A model generated the notes under the pieces. It did no database searches and was not told the DNA's origin. It worked only from the letters and a program-made list of their open reading frames with translations. From Rhodopseudomonas palustris (GTDB lineage: Bacteria; Pseudomonadota; Alphaproteobacteria; Rhizobiales; Xanthobacteraceae): a stretch of 64,000 bases of DNA. Position numbers and translations under genes: made by a program. Location: contig NZ_CP019966.1 of the NCBI RefSeq assembly GCF_003031265.1, positions 1,426,001 through 1,490,000 of the forward strand, in the 5' to 3' direction. Shown here piece after piece: positions 1 through 8,408 of this stretch (position 1 is the stretch's first letter; each line of letters begins with the position of its first letter).

Positions 1-1
1 C

Positions 2-979
2 TCGATCCGCAACAATCCGGTGCAGGCGGTCGCGGTCGGCGCCACGCTGGCCTATCCGTTGTGGAAGGTGGCGCGTGCGATCCCGGCGCCTGTGCTGATG
101 ATTGGCGCCGGACTGTATCTCTCCGGTACCCGCTCCGGCACCGAGCTGACGCAGCGCGCATCTGACAAGGCGCGCGATCTTGCTGGTGACCTCGAGCGCC
201 GCGCCCGTGAATTTTCAGCCGATGCCGCAGACACTGCCGTTGCGGCGCGCGAATACGCTGCCGGTGCGATCGATGCGGCGAGCGATGTGGTGACCACCCG
301 GGCCGAACAATTCCGCCAAGCTGCCACCGCGACGGCTGCCGATCTCAAGCACAAGGGCGATGACCTCAGCCGCAGCGTCGCGCATAGCGGCGACGATCTG
401 CGCCGCCGCGCCACCGCGGCTGGTGAGGCATTTGCCGGGGAGGCTGATCAGCTCGCCGCTCGCGGCGCTGGGCTTGCCAGTGTCGTCGCCGATACCGTGC
501 GCGATGCTGCCGAGCAGGTCCGCGAGCGCGCCGGCGATGCAGCGACAAAGATGCGCGAGACCCTGCACGACACCCGCGATGCCGGCATGGATGCGGCTGC
601 GCGGCTGCGCGACCAAGCGACGGATTTCAGCAACCGAGCGACCAAGACCGCCAAGCAGACGCTGACAGACCATCCGCTGCTGGTGGCTGGCGCCGGGCTA
701 CTGATCGGCGGGCTCATCGCCAGCGCATTCCCGCGTGTCCGCGCCGGCGGCAAGCGTGTCGGTCGGCAGGTTGGCGAGCGCGCCAAGGATGCGATGACGC
801 GCGGTATGGAGAAGGGCCGGGCCGCCTATGAAGGCGCCGCGCGGGAGGCCGAACAGCAAGGATTGACCGGCGAGGACATCACCGAGAATGTTCGCGATCT
901 CGGCCAGCGCGTTCGCAAGGTCGCCGAGGCGGCCGCTGCTTCATTCGAAGCGCCGTCGCCTTCGCAGAACAAACATTGA
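2..979 (+). CDS. Membrane-anchored, Ala/Arg-rich amphipathic-helix protein (5' end outside window)
   Basis: The reading frame is open to the first base of the window, so the true start lies upstream. At least 325 residues are visible. A hydrophobic stretch near the start (about residues 10-45) and a second near residues 225-245 flank a long, highly charged, Ala-rich helical region that resembles apolipoprotein-like or DUF3618-type proteins. The C-terminal tail has a pattern (QGLT..., then VR..G...., then VAEAA) that recurs in the gene at 1979-2692, so the two look like paralogues. It heads a run of tightly packed genes with a holin-like protein. The role is unknown; an envelope-associated stress function is only inferred. 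Confidence 0.75.
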   Translation, partial: SIRNNPVQAVAVGATLAYPLWKVARAIPAPVLMIGAGLYLSGTRSGTELTQRASDKARDLAGDLERRAREFSADAADTAVAAREYAAGAIDAASDVVTTRAEQFRQAATATAADLKHKGDDLSRSVAHSGDDLRRRATAAGEAFAGEADQLAARGAGLASVVADTVRDAAEQVRERAGDAATKMRETLHDTRDAGMDAAARLRDQATDFSNRATKTAKQTLTDHPLLVAGAGLLIGGLIASAFPRVRAGGKRVGRQVGERAKDAMTRGMEKGRAAYEGAAREAEQQGLTGEDITENVRDLGQRVRKVAEAAAASFEAPSPSQNKH

Positions 980-994
980 TCGGAGACATCGGAC

Positions 995-1603
995 ATGGCT
1001 GAGCAGATCGTCAAGACCCCCGGCTCGACTGGCAACGCCAATGGCGGTCGCCAGCAGCCGCCGAAATCAGCAAAGAAGGATCCGCAGGACATGGCCGGAG
1101 AGATGGGAAGCGGCGGCGAGCCGGAGCGGGATCTGAAGGAGCGGATCGTCGGCCTCGCCAGCGAGTCCGCGGAAGCCGCTCGCGCCAAGGCCGAGGAGTT
1201 CGCCGAGACCGCGCGCGACTTCGCAGCCGAAGCCGGCGAATCGCTCAAGCGGCGTGCTTACGAGGAGAAACAGGCCGGCGCCGATTATGTCGCCAATATC
1301 GCGGACGCCATCCGCCGCGCCTCGCGCGAATTCGACAACGATCTGCCGATCGCCGGCGTGTACATGCGCAAGGCGGCCTCCAAGGTCGAAGACATCTCCG
1401 ACACCGTGCAGCGCGGCGATCTGTCGGACCTGATCCATGGCGTCCAGGATTTTGCCCGCCGGCAGCCGACTGTGTTTCTCGGTCTGGCGGTGCTTGCCGG
1501 CTTCGGCGCGGTCCGCTTCCTGAAGAGCTCGAGCGGCGGACGAGACAGTCGCGTGGTCGATGCCGAGCCCAACCGGAGCTTCGATGATGACCGCGCCGAA
1601 TAA
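995..1603 (+). CDS. Hypothetical alanine-rich protein, C-terminal hydrophobic segment
   Basis: This 202-residue protein starts 15 bases after the previous stop with a GGAG-type site at a suitable distance. The N-terminal 60 residues are polar and disordered-looking. A long charged helix (about residues 60-160) follows, then one probable membrane helix near residues 160-178 (LGLAVLAGFGAVRFL), and an acidic tail. The architecture matches its neighbours: charged helices hung on one or two membrane segments. Its 3' end overlaps the start of the holin-like gene, which suggests coupled translation. No catalytic motif is visible and I do not recognise a named family. Confidence 0.75.
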   Translation: MAEQIVKTPGSTGNANGGRQQPPKSAKKDPQDMAGEMGSGGEPERDLKERIVGLASESAEAARAKAEEFAETARDFAAEAGESLKRRAYEEKQAGADYVANIADAIRRASREFDNDLPIAGVYMRKAASKVEDISDTVQRGDLSDLIHGVQDFARRQPTVFLGLAVLAGFGAVRFLKSSSGGRDSRVVDAEPNRSFDDDRAE

Positions 1604-1982
1604 CAACCGTTCGATTCCGGACCTGTTCGGCGACGCTTTCACGCAGTTCGCCAAGCTGATCAGCAACGAGTTCGAGCTGGCCCGGGCGGAAATGTCCGAC
1701 AAGCTTGGCCAAGTCGGCCGCGCCGCCGCCATGATCGGCGCCGGCGCCGTGATCTTGATTCCGGGTTTGGTGGTGCTGCTGATGGCCGCTGCCGCGGCGC
1801 TGGTCGAGCACGGCTTTTCCAGCTCGGTCGCGTATTTGATCGTCGGCGGCTGCACCACCGGCATCGCGGCGGCGCTGATCGGCTTTGGCGCCAACCGGTT
1901 GTCGCCCGAAACGTTGAAACCTGAAATGACCATCGAACAATTGCAACGCGACAAGGAAGCGGCCGGGGAGATGATCCGATGA
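1587..1982 (+). CDS. Phage-holin-like superfamily III (holin-X/DUF1469-like) membrane protein
   Basis: About 131 residues. An amphipathic N-terminus (LISNEFELARAEMSDKL) is followed by two adjacent membrane helices with glycines (roughly residues 45-70 and 80-105). This is the layout of the putative actinobacterial/proteobacterial holin-X family, which sits in chromosomal stress clusters rather than in prophages. Two ATGs at 1584 and 1587 follow a GGAG at 1575-1578. I chose the second; the first would add one Met. It overlaps the upstream gene by 17 bases and the downstream gene by 4, so the set is almost surely one operon. No lysin or other phage gene is nearby, so a lytic role is unlikely. 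Confidence 0.75.
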   Translation: MTAPNNNRSIPDLFGDAFTQFAKLISNEFELARAEMSDKLGQVGRAAAMIGAGAVILIPGLVVLLMAAAAALVEHGFSSSVAYLIVGGCTTGIAAALIGFGANRLSPETLKPEMTIEQLQRDKEAAGEMIR

Positions 1983-2692
1983 CCAAGAAGGATGGCTTGC
2001 CTTTGATCAGCGATCTTGGCGATGCGATGCGCCGCAACCCCGTCTCGACCGCACTGATTGGCATGGGGCTGCTGTGGCTGTTCACCGGCGACCGCGCCAA
2101 AGCCAGCGCCGAGCGGATCGTGCGGCGCACCGGCCTCGATCGCGTGCCCGACGTCGCGTCGGACGCGATGGGCCGCGTCGGCGAACGCTTTGCCGACGTC
2201 GGGGAAAAACTGTCGGATGTGCGCGACAGCGCAGCAAGTGTCGCCAGCGAGACGGCCCGGATGGCGCGGGAACGCGGGGCGGAGGCATTCGATCGGGCGG
2301 CCGAGTTTGGACGTGCGATTCCTGAGACCGGCGCCGATCTGTTCGATAGCGCCAAGAGCACACTCGGCGACCTGTTCAACGAACAGCCGCTGCTGCTTGG
2401 CGCAATCGGCGTTGCGATTGGCGCGGGCATCGCCGCTTCGCTGCCGGCAACTGACACGGAGCGTGAACTGTTCGGCGATACCAGCGACGAGGTGATGGCA
2501 CAGGCGCGCGACTATGCGCGGCAGCAGGCCGCACGGGCCAGCGATATGGCGCGCGATGTCGCCGGCGCTGCCGCTGAAGAAGCCCGCCGCCAGGGCCTGA
2601 CGCCGGAAGCCGCGATGGCGGCGGTTCGCGAGGTCGGCGAGAAGGCCAAGCGCGTCGCCGAAGCGGCTGAAGACAACGTCCGGCTGGAGTGA
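1979..2692 (+). CDS. DUF3618-like membrane-associated protein
   Basis: A 237-residue protein whose ATG overlaps the previous stop by four bases. It has a short hydrophobic segment near residues 25-37 (ALIGMGLLWLFTG), a long charged Ala-rich helix, and a second hydrophobic segment near residues 135-155 (LLGAIGVAIGAGIAASLP). The C-terminal motif (GLTPEAAMAAVREVGEKAKR) parallels the end of the first gene in the window, which indicates duplication within the cluster. Such proteins are conserved in Rhizobiales beside holin-X genes. Biochemical function is unknown. Confidence 0.75.
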   Translation: MTKKDGLPLISDLGDAMRRNPVSTALIGMGLLWLFTGDRAKASAERIVRRTGLDRVPDVASDAMGRVGERFADVGEKLSDVRDSAASVASETARMARERGAEAFDRAAEFGRAIPETGADLFDSAKSTLGDLFNEQPLLLGAIGVAIGAGIAASLPATDTERELFGDTSDEVMAQARDYARQQAARASDMARDVAGAAAEEARRQGLTPEAAMAAVREVGEKAKRVAEAAEDNVRLE

Positions 2693-2856
2693 TGGCGATG
2701 GCCGACGACAAGGCGCCCGACGATCGCCCCGGCGACGCAATGAAGAGCGGCACGCGCGAGCCTTGGAAAAAGCCGGGGCAAAGCTCGCAAGTCGATGACC
2801 AGAACCCGCCCGACAAGCCGGATCTGGAGCGTTGGCAAGAGTCCAATACGCACTAA
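2692..2856 (+). CDS. 54-residue hydrophilic hypothetical protein
   Basis: The ATG shares one base with the preceding TGA, so translation is probably coupled. The 54-residue product is very polar and proline/aspartate-rich (PWKKPGQSSQVDDQNPPDKP) with no membrane segment, and looks intrinsically disordered. A second in-frame ATG lies two codons in. The last codons and the stop lie inside the first copy of a 21-bp tandem duplication. Its placement and GC-rich third positions argue for a real gene, although length limits confidence. Confidence 0.6.
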   Translation: MAMADDKAPDDRPGDAMKSGTREPWKKPGQSSQVDDQNPPDKPDLERWQESNTH

Positions 2857-2888
2857 CCAAGTCTATCTACGCACTAACCAAGTCTATC
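2847..2888. repeat. Perfect 21-bp tandem duplication
   Basis: Bases 2847-2867 and 2868-2888 are identical (each begins TACGCACTAACC and ends AAGTCTATC). The first copy contains the stop codon of the small gene at 2692-2856. The second repeats that stop sequence without coding meaning. It looks like a replication-slippage duplication at the junction with the YihY gene. Confidence 0.9.
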
Positions 2889-2917
2889 AATCCAAGTCTC
2901 ATCCTGAAGCATCCGAC

Positions 2918-3871
2918 ATGAACGCGGAGCCGAGCCTCGCTGTGCGCCGACGATGGCGCGCGACTCCTAGGAGCGCCCCGGCAGTGCCGCGTCCTGACTT
3001 CACCTCCCCGTGGCAGGTGCTGCGCGCCGAGTGGAAGCCGATCGCGGTCGGCACTTACCGGCGGATTGGCGATGATCGGCTGCCGCTGGTCGCCGCCGGC
3101 GTGGTGTTCTATTGGCTGCTTGCGCTTTTTCCCGCCATCACCGCATTGGTGTCGTCCTACGCGCTGTTCACTGACGGAGGCACCATCCGCGGCCACCTCG
3201 CGCAGCTCGCCGCGATCGTCCCCGCCGGCACCTACTCGGTGATCGAGGATCAGGTCGGACGCGTGCTGGCGAACGGCCAGACCAAGCTCGGCTTCGCCTT
3301 CCTGGTCAGCCTGTCGCTGGCGCTCTGGAGCGCCAATGGCGGCGTCAAGGCGATCATCGACGCGCTGAATGCAGTGTACGACGTCGACGAGCAGCGCGGC
3401 TTCTTCAAGCTCAATGGGTTCTCGCTGCTGTTCACGCTCGGCGCGCTTGGAGCGGTGCTGGCCGCCATTGGCCTCGTGATCGCGGCGCCGATCGTGCTGG
3501 CGCGGATCGGGCTCGGCAGCCTGGTTGCGGTGGTGGTCGATGTCGGGCGCTGGCCGGTGCTGGCGGCGTTGACCTTCGGTGGCCTCGGTCTTTTATATCG
3601 CACCGCGGCTGACCGCTCCGCGCCGCCGTGGCGCTGGGTGGTGCCCGGCAGCGCAGTCGCGACGCTGAGCTGGCTCGCCGGCTCGGCTGCGTTGTCCTAC
3701 TACTTGGCCAATTTCGCCGATTACAACGCGACCTATGGCTCACTCGGCGCCGCGATCGGCCTGATGATCTGGATGTGGATGACCGCGATCGTCGTGCTGG
3801 CCGGTGGTGAACTCAATGCCGAGATCGAAGCCCACGCCGGCCGGCTCGGGCGTACGGAGCCAAGCAGCTAG
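2918..3871 (+). CDS. YihY/BrkB family inner-membrane protein
   Basis: A 317-residue protein with about six membrane helices. The family hallmark is near the C-terminus: YNATYGSLGAAIGLMIWMW followed by GGELNAEIE. The family was once annotated as RNase BN; that assignment is now considered wrong, and the proteins are thought to be transporters or envelope factors of unknown substrate. The start at 2918 gives a short polar N-terminus before the conserved part (VLRAEWKPIAVGTYRRIGDD). An upstream in-frame start would translate through the 21-bp repeat and is less likely. Its 3' end overlaps the convergent response-regulator gene by four bases. Confidence 0.85.
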   Translation: MNAEPSLAVRRRWRATPRSAPAVPRPDFTSPWQVLRAEWKPIAVGTYRRIGDDRLPLVAAGVVFYWLLALFPAITALVSSYALFTDGGTIRGHLAQLAAIVPAGTYSVIEDQVGRVLANGQTKLGFAFLVSLSLALWSANGGVKAIIDALNAVYDVDEQRGFFKLNGFSLLFTLGALGAVLAAIGLVIAAPIVLARIGLGSLVAVVVDVGRWPVLAALTFGGLGLLYRTAADRSAPPWRWVVPGSAVATLSWLAGSAALSYYLANFADYNATYGSLGAAIGLMIWMWMTAIVVLAGGELNAEIEAHAGRLGRTEPSS

Positions 3872-4794
3872 TCTCGGCGGCTCGCATTGGTGGCGATCGC
3901 CGCCGCGGCGGTGCGGTTTTCGACGCCGAGCTTGGCGTAGATCTGCTCGAGGTGCTTGTCGACGGTGCGCGGACTGAGCCCCAGGATCTGCGCGATGTCG
4001 CGGTTGGTCTTGCCCTTGCTCAGCCATGCCAGCACTTCGCTTTCGCGGCTGGTGAGGCCGAATTCGGCTGAGAACTGCGCCGGCGCTTCGGTCGCGGTGT
4101 CGCGGCCCAGCCGCAGCAGGAATTCGTTGGGCCCGAGCTTGCCCATGTACTGTAGCCGCAGCTCGTCGTTGCGCAGCATCGAGGATTTCATCGGCATCTT
4201 CGGCTGGGCGAGGCCGGTGTGCACTTGCTCCAGCCATTCGAGCCACGGCTTCGGCAGATCGAGCCGCAGCCCATCCTTCGGCGCGCCGTCTGCGGCGAGC
4301 AGTTTCTGGGCCTGCGGCGTCGCCCACAGCACCTTGCCGAGCCGGTCGACCGCGAGCAGGAAACGTCCCGAAACATCCAGCGCTGCGCGAGCGCTCTGGC
4401 TGACGCGGGCGTTGTTCAGATGCACGCGGATCCGCGCCAGCATCTCGACGATCGCGATCGGCTTGGTGACGTAATCGACGCCGCCGGCTTCCAGGCCGCG
4501 CACGATGTGCTCGGACTCCGACAGTCCGGTCATGAAGATCACCGGCACGTCGGACAGACCGGGACTGCGCTTCAGCCTTCGGCAGGTCTCGAAGCCGTCC
4601 ATGCCGGGCATCACCGCGTCGAGCAGAATGATGTCCGGCGTAATCTGTTCGACGATCCGCATCGCCGCTGCACCGTCGAGCGCGACCATCACGGTCATGC
4701 CAGCGCCGTCGAGCGCGTCGGTCAGCATCCGCAGCGTCTCGGGAGAGTCGTCGACGACCAGAGCGATATCGCGCTTTTTCAAATCATTGTTCAT
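3868..4794 (-). CDS. LuxR-family response regulator (receiver + HTH)
   Basis: 308 residues. An N-terminal receiver domain (about 8-130) has the acidic pair DD near 15-16, phosphoacceptor Asp59 (IILLDAVMPGMDG) and a conserved Lys in VTKP. A middle region (about 140-230) resembles a small PAS-type module (FLLAVDRLGKVLWATPQAQ). A C-terminal LuxR/NarL helix-turn-helix spans about 240-300 (LTSRESEVLAWLSKGKTNRD). It overlaps the end of the upstream hybrid-kinase gene by 11 bases, so the two are co-translated and this is almost certainly its output regulator. The natural target is the divergent urtABCDE-fmdA cluster. That target is inferred from position. Confidence 0.9.
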   Translation of the reverse strand: MNNDLKKRDIALVVDDSPETLRMLTDALDGAGMTVMVALDGAAAMRIVEQITPDIILLDAVMPGMDGFETCRRLKRSPGLSDVPVIFMTGLSESEHIVRGLEAGGVDYVTKPIAIVEMLARIRVHLNNARVSQSARAALDVSGRFLLAVDRLGKVLWATPQAQKLLAADGAPKDGLRLDLPKPWLEWLEQVHTGLAQPKMPMKSSMLRNDELRLQYMGKLGPNEFLLRLGRDTATEAPAQFSAEFGLTSRESEVLAWLSKGKTNRDIAQILGLSPRTVDKHLEQIYAKLGVENRTAAAAIATNASRRD

Positions 4795-7700
4795 GGCGAT
4801 ACAGCGTGTTCAGCGTCTTCATGTAGGAATCGAGGTCGAACTGCTCCACCATCGTTCGCATCTGCGACACGAACGCCCAAGTCTCCGGATAATCGGTGTG
4901 GATCTGATCGAGCTTGGATTCGATTCCGCGGATGTAGCCGATCTTGCCGAGCTCGATCAATTCCTCGACGTGCTGCATCGGCGGATGTTGAATCTCGGTG
5001 GCATTCTGTGCCGCGGCGCTCGCCTCGCCCTTGTAGATCCAGTCGATCTTGAGCAACTGGCCGATCAGTTCGAGTAGTCGTGGAATGTCGACCGGCTTCA
5101 TCAGATAGGCGTCGTGAAACGGCTGCGACAGCAGCGTGCCGTGCGCCTCCAGCGCACTCGCGGACAGCATCAGGATGCGCGCGTTATGATGGCCTTGGGT
5201 GCGCAGCGTTTCGGCCACGGTCCAGCCGTCCATCCCTGGCATCGAGATATCGAGCAGGAAAAGGTCGGGCTGGCAGTGCTCGGCGAGGTCGATACAGGAA
5301 TAACCGTCGGTCGCCACCAGCACGATGAAGCCGAGCGGCGCCAGCGTGTCCTGCAGTAGGCCGCGCTGCGCCGGATCGTCGTCGGTCACCAGGATGGTTT
5401 TGCGGGCGCCGTGATAGCCAAGCACCGGGGCGCGGATCGAGCGGGTGCGGGTCGGATTGGTGACCTCGGACAGCAGCAGCTTGACCCGGAAGGTCGATCC
5501 TTTGCCAGGCGTCGAGGTGACAGTAAGGTCGCCGCCCATCACGCCGGCGAGCAGCTTGCTGATGGTGAGGCCGAGGCCGGTGCCGGTGTGGGGCTGCGCG
5601 GCACCGAGCGCGCCGCGCTCGAACGGCGCGAAAATGCGCTCCAGATCATCCGCATGAATGCCTGGGCCGGTGTCGCGCACTTCGAGTTCGGCCACCGGGT
5701 TGCGGTAGTGCACGATGAAGTGGACGCTGCCTTCCTGGGTAAACTTGATGGCGTTCGACAGCAGGTTGATCAGCACCTGACGCAGCCGCTTCTCGTCGGC
5801 ATAGACCATCGGCGGCAGATATTGCGGCCGCTTGAACACGAACTCGATGTCCTTGGCGGCCGCCTGCAGCCGGAACATGCCGACGAGCTGATCGAGGAAT
5901 TCGCCGAACCGCACCTCGTCGCGCGATAGATACAGCCGGCCGGCCTCGATTTTCGAGATATCGAGCAGGCCGTCGATCAGCCCCGACAGATGATCGGCGC
6001 TGCGCCGCATCAGCCGGATCTGGTCCCGCGGCCGCGGCGGTAGGGTGTTGTCCTGCTCCAAGAGCTGCGCGTAGCCGCTGATGGCGTTGAGCGGCGAACG
6101 CAGCTCGTGGCTGAGGCCGACGACGTAGCGGCTCTTGGCGAGGTTGGCGGACTCGGCCGCTTCCTTCGCGCGCTGCAGCTCGGCGTCGGTCTGGCGGTGA
6201 GCGTCGATCTCCTGCATCAGCAGCTGGGTCTGTCGCCGCGTCTCGGCCTCGGCCGCCTGTCGGCTCAGCCGCGCCAGCACGAACAGCCAGCTCACCACGC
6301 CGACGATGATGGTGAGCGCGAAGAACAGCTTCCACAGAATCTCGGCGAGCTCGATCTGCTGCGTTTCGTTGGCGGTCGCGACCTGTAGATAGATCAGAAA
6401 CAGCGACAGCCCGATCAGCCCGATCGAGACCGCGAACACGGTCAGATAGTGACCGACCTGCGAGTTCAGCAGCGCGTAGGCCCGCTGCGGCAGCATCTTG
6501 CCGAGCGCATCGGTGAACTGCGCGTCGATCCGCGCGTGCGGCTTGCACAGGTCGTGGCAGCGGGCATCGAGCGAGCAACACAGCGAGCAAATCGGCCCCG
6601 CATAGGCCGGGCAGGACGCCATATCCTCCGCTTCGAACGAGTGCTCGCAGATACAGCATTTGATCGACTCGACGCCCTGCCAAGCCCGCTTCGGCTTGCG
6701 CGCGATGTAGAACCGGCCGCCGGTCACGAAGGCGATCATCGGCGCGGTGACGAACGCGACCATCAGCGCCACGAACGGCGCCAGCGCCTTCGCGGTCGGC
6801 CCGAACACGCCATAGAACGCGCTGATCGACACCACGGTCGCGATCGTCATCGAGCCGACGCCGACCGGATTGATGTCGTAGAGGTGCGCGCGCTTGAACT
6901 CCATGTGCTTCGGCCGCAGCCCGAGCGGCCGGTTGACCACGAGATCGGACACCAGGGCGCCGACCCAGGCGATCGCGACGTTGGAGTAGAGCGCGAGCGT
7001 GTGCTCCAGCGCCTTATAGACGCCGATCTCCATCAACAGCAGCGCCACCAGCACGTTGAACACCAGCCAGACGACGCGGCCAGGATGGCTGTGGGTCAGC
7101 CGCGAAAAGAAGTTCGACCAGGCGATCGAACCCGCATAGGCGTTGGTGACGTTGATCTTGATCTGCGACAGGATCACGAACGCGCCGGTCAGCGCCAGCA
7201 CCAGGCCGGGCTGCTCCAGCACAGTGCGGAACGCCTCGAGATACATGTGCGCCGGCTCGGCCGCCTGATCCGGCGGTGCGCCGCGGCTGAGCGCGAAATA
7301 GGCCAGGAATGATCCGGCCAGCAGCTTCAGCGCGCCGGGCACGATCCAGCCCGGGCCGGCGCTGATCATCGCCACCCACCAGGCACCCCGCGAGGCCCGG
7401 CGATCGCGCGGCAGGAAGCGCAGGAAGTCGACCTGCTCGCCGATCTGCGCCACCAGCGCGAACACCACCGAAGCCGCGGTGCCGAACAGCAGCAGATCCA
7501 GCTTGCCATCCGGGCTGCCTTGCTCGCCGGCAAAGCGTGTCCAGGCGGCGAACGACTCCGGGCTCTTCACTGCGATCGCGACGAACGGGAGGATGTGCAG
7601 CAGAATCCAGAACGGCTGGGTCCAAAGCTGGAACCGGCTGATCAGCGTGATGCCATAGGTCACCACCGGGATGATCACCACCGCGCTGAAGAAGTAGCCG

Positions 7701-8152
7701 ATCGGCAGCGGCAGGCCGAAGCACAGTTCCAGCGCGTTGGCGAGGATCACCGCCTCGATCGCGAAGAACAGGAAGGTGAACGAGGCATAGATCAGCGACG
7801 TGACCGTCGAGCCGATGTAGCCGAAGCCGGCGCCTCGGGTCAGCAGGTCGATATCGACGCCGCCTTTGGCCGCATGGTACGCGATCGGCAGGCCGCAGCA
7901 GAAGATGATCACGCTGACCACCAGGATCGCCGCGGTGGCGTTGGTGACGCCATAGTTCAGCGTGATGGTGCCGCCGATCGCTTCCAGGGCCAGGAACGAA
8001 ATCGCGCCGAGCGCCGTGTTGGCGACGCGGGCTGCCGACCACCGGCGCGAACTCTTGGCAGTAAAGCGAAGCGCGTAGTCTTCGAGGGTCTGGTTGGCGA
8101 CCCACTGATTGTACTGGCGCCGAACGCGATCTATGCGCTGCCGCCCCGCCAC
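4784..8152 (-). CDS. NCS1-permease-like / histidine kinase / receiver fusion protein
   Basis: 1,122 residues. Residues of about 30-485 form a polytopic region of some 12 membrane helices that looks like an NCS1 (purine/cytosine/allantoin-type) permease (ALEAIGGTITLNYGV; FGYIGSTVTSLIYASFTFLF). A Cys/His cluster at about 498-540 (CCICEHSF...CSLCCSLDARCHDLC) may bind metal. Two more membrane helices and a coiled linker precede a HisKA domain (His682 in SHELRSPLNAISGY), an HATPase domain (DTGPGI; GTGLGL) and a receiver (Asp968 in FLLDISMPGMDGW). I chose the GTG at 8152 because GAGGAG lies just upstream; GTG at 8179 is an alternative. It is divergent from urtA and probably senses a nitrogen compound by binding or transporting it. 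Confidence 0.85.
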   Translation of the reverse strand: MAGRQRIDRVRRQYNQWVANQTLEDYALRFTAKSSRRWSAARVANTALGAISFLALEAIGGTITLNYGVTNATAAILVVSVIIFCCGLPIAYHAAKGGVDIDLLTRGAGFGYIGSTVTSLIYASFTFLFFAIEAVILANALELCFGLPLPIGYFFSAVVIIPVVTYGITLISRFQLWTQPFWILLHILPFVAIAVKSPESFAAWTRFAGEQGSPDGKLDLLLFGTAASVVFALVAQIGEQVDFLRFLPRDRRASRGAWWVAMISAGPGWIVPGALKLLAGSFLAYFALSRGAPPDQAAEPAHMYLEAFRTVLEQPGLVLALTGAFVILSQIKINVTNAYAGSIAWSNFFSRLTHSHPGRVVWLVFNVLVALLLMEIGVYKALEHTLALYSNVAIAWVGALVSDLVVNRPLGLRPKHMEFKRAHLYDINPVGVGSMTIATVVSISAFYGVFGPTAKALAPFVALMVAFVTAPMIAFVTGGRFYIARKPKRAWQGVESIKCCICEHSFEAEDMASCPAYAGPICSLCCSLDARCHDLCKPHARIDAQFTDALGKMLPQRAYALLNSQVGHYLTVFAVSIGLIGLSLFLIYLQVATANETQQIELAEILWKLFFALTIIVGVVSWLFVLARLSRQAAEAETRRQTQLLMQEIDAHRQTDAELQRAKEAAESANLAKSRYVVGLSHELRSPLNAISGYAQLLEQDNTLPPRPRDQIRLMRRSADHLSGLIDGLLDISKIEAGRLYLSRDEVRFGEFLDQLVGMFRLQAAAKDIEFVFKRPQYLPPMVYADEKRLRQVLINLLSNAIKFTQEGSVHFIVHYRNPVAELEVRDTGPGIHADDLERIFAPFERGALGAAQPHTGTGLGLTISKLLAGVMGGDLTVTSTPGKGSTFRVKLLLSEVTNPTRTRSIRAPVLGYHGARKTILVTDDDPAQRGLLQDTLAPLGFIVLVATDGYSCIDLAEHCQPDLFLLDISMPGMDGWTVAETLRTQGHHNARILMLSASALEAHGTLLSQPFHDAYLMKPVDIPRLLELIGQLLKIDWIYKGEASAAAQNATEIQHPPMQHVEELIELGKIGYIRGIESKLDQIHTDYPETWAFVSQMRTMVEQFDLDSYMKTLNTLYRHEQ

Positions 8153-8301
8153 GCGCTTCTCCTCATCTTTGCCCGACACTAGCGCCGATCCGCCGGCGAC
8201 GTTGCCGGTTTTGCCGTCACGGCGCGCGTAATTTATCAGCCTCGAGCTCGTTGTTACGGCACCGCGACCCGAGATCCCGCCGCGTGAAAAACCTACGTCG
8301 C

Positions 8302-8332
8302 GATCTTGCGATGCAACATACGTGATCTTGCG
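8302..8332. promoter_or_regulatory. Candidate operator: GATCTTGCG direct repeat in the kinase-urtA divergent promoter
   Basis: GATCTTGCG occurs at 8302-8310 and again at 8324-8332, 22 bp apart (about two helical turns). Each copy lies in a partly symmetric context: CGC..GCG around the first, ATACG..CGTAT around the second. The region is the only spacer (8153-8408) between the divergent sensor kinase and urtA. Spacing on one DNA face fits a dimeric regulator such as the LuxR-type protein at 3868-4794. Binding is inferred. Confidence 0.4.
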
Positions 8333-8408
8333 TATCGGTCCAGCCGCCGAATTCGTCGATCGTTTCCCCGACTGCACTCGCGTCCCACGAACCACGAAGG
8401 GGTAGTTA

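Noticed and set aside
1587..1982. Prophage lysis cassette
   Set aside because: The holin-like protein has no endolysin, spanin or structural phage genes nearby, and its family occurs widely on chromosomes.
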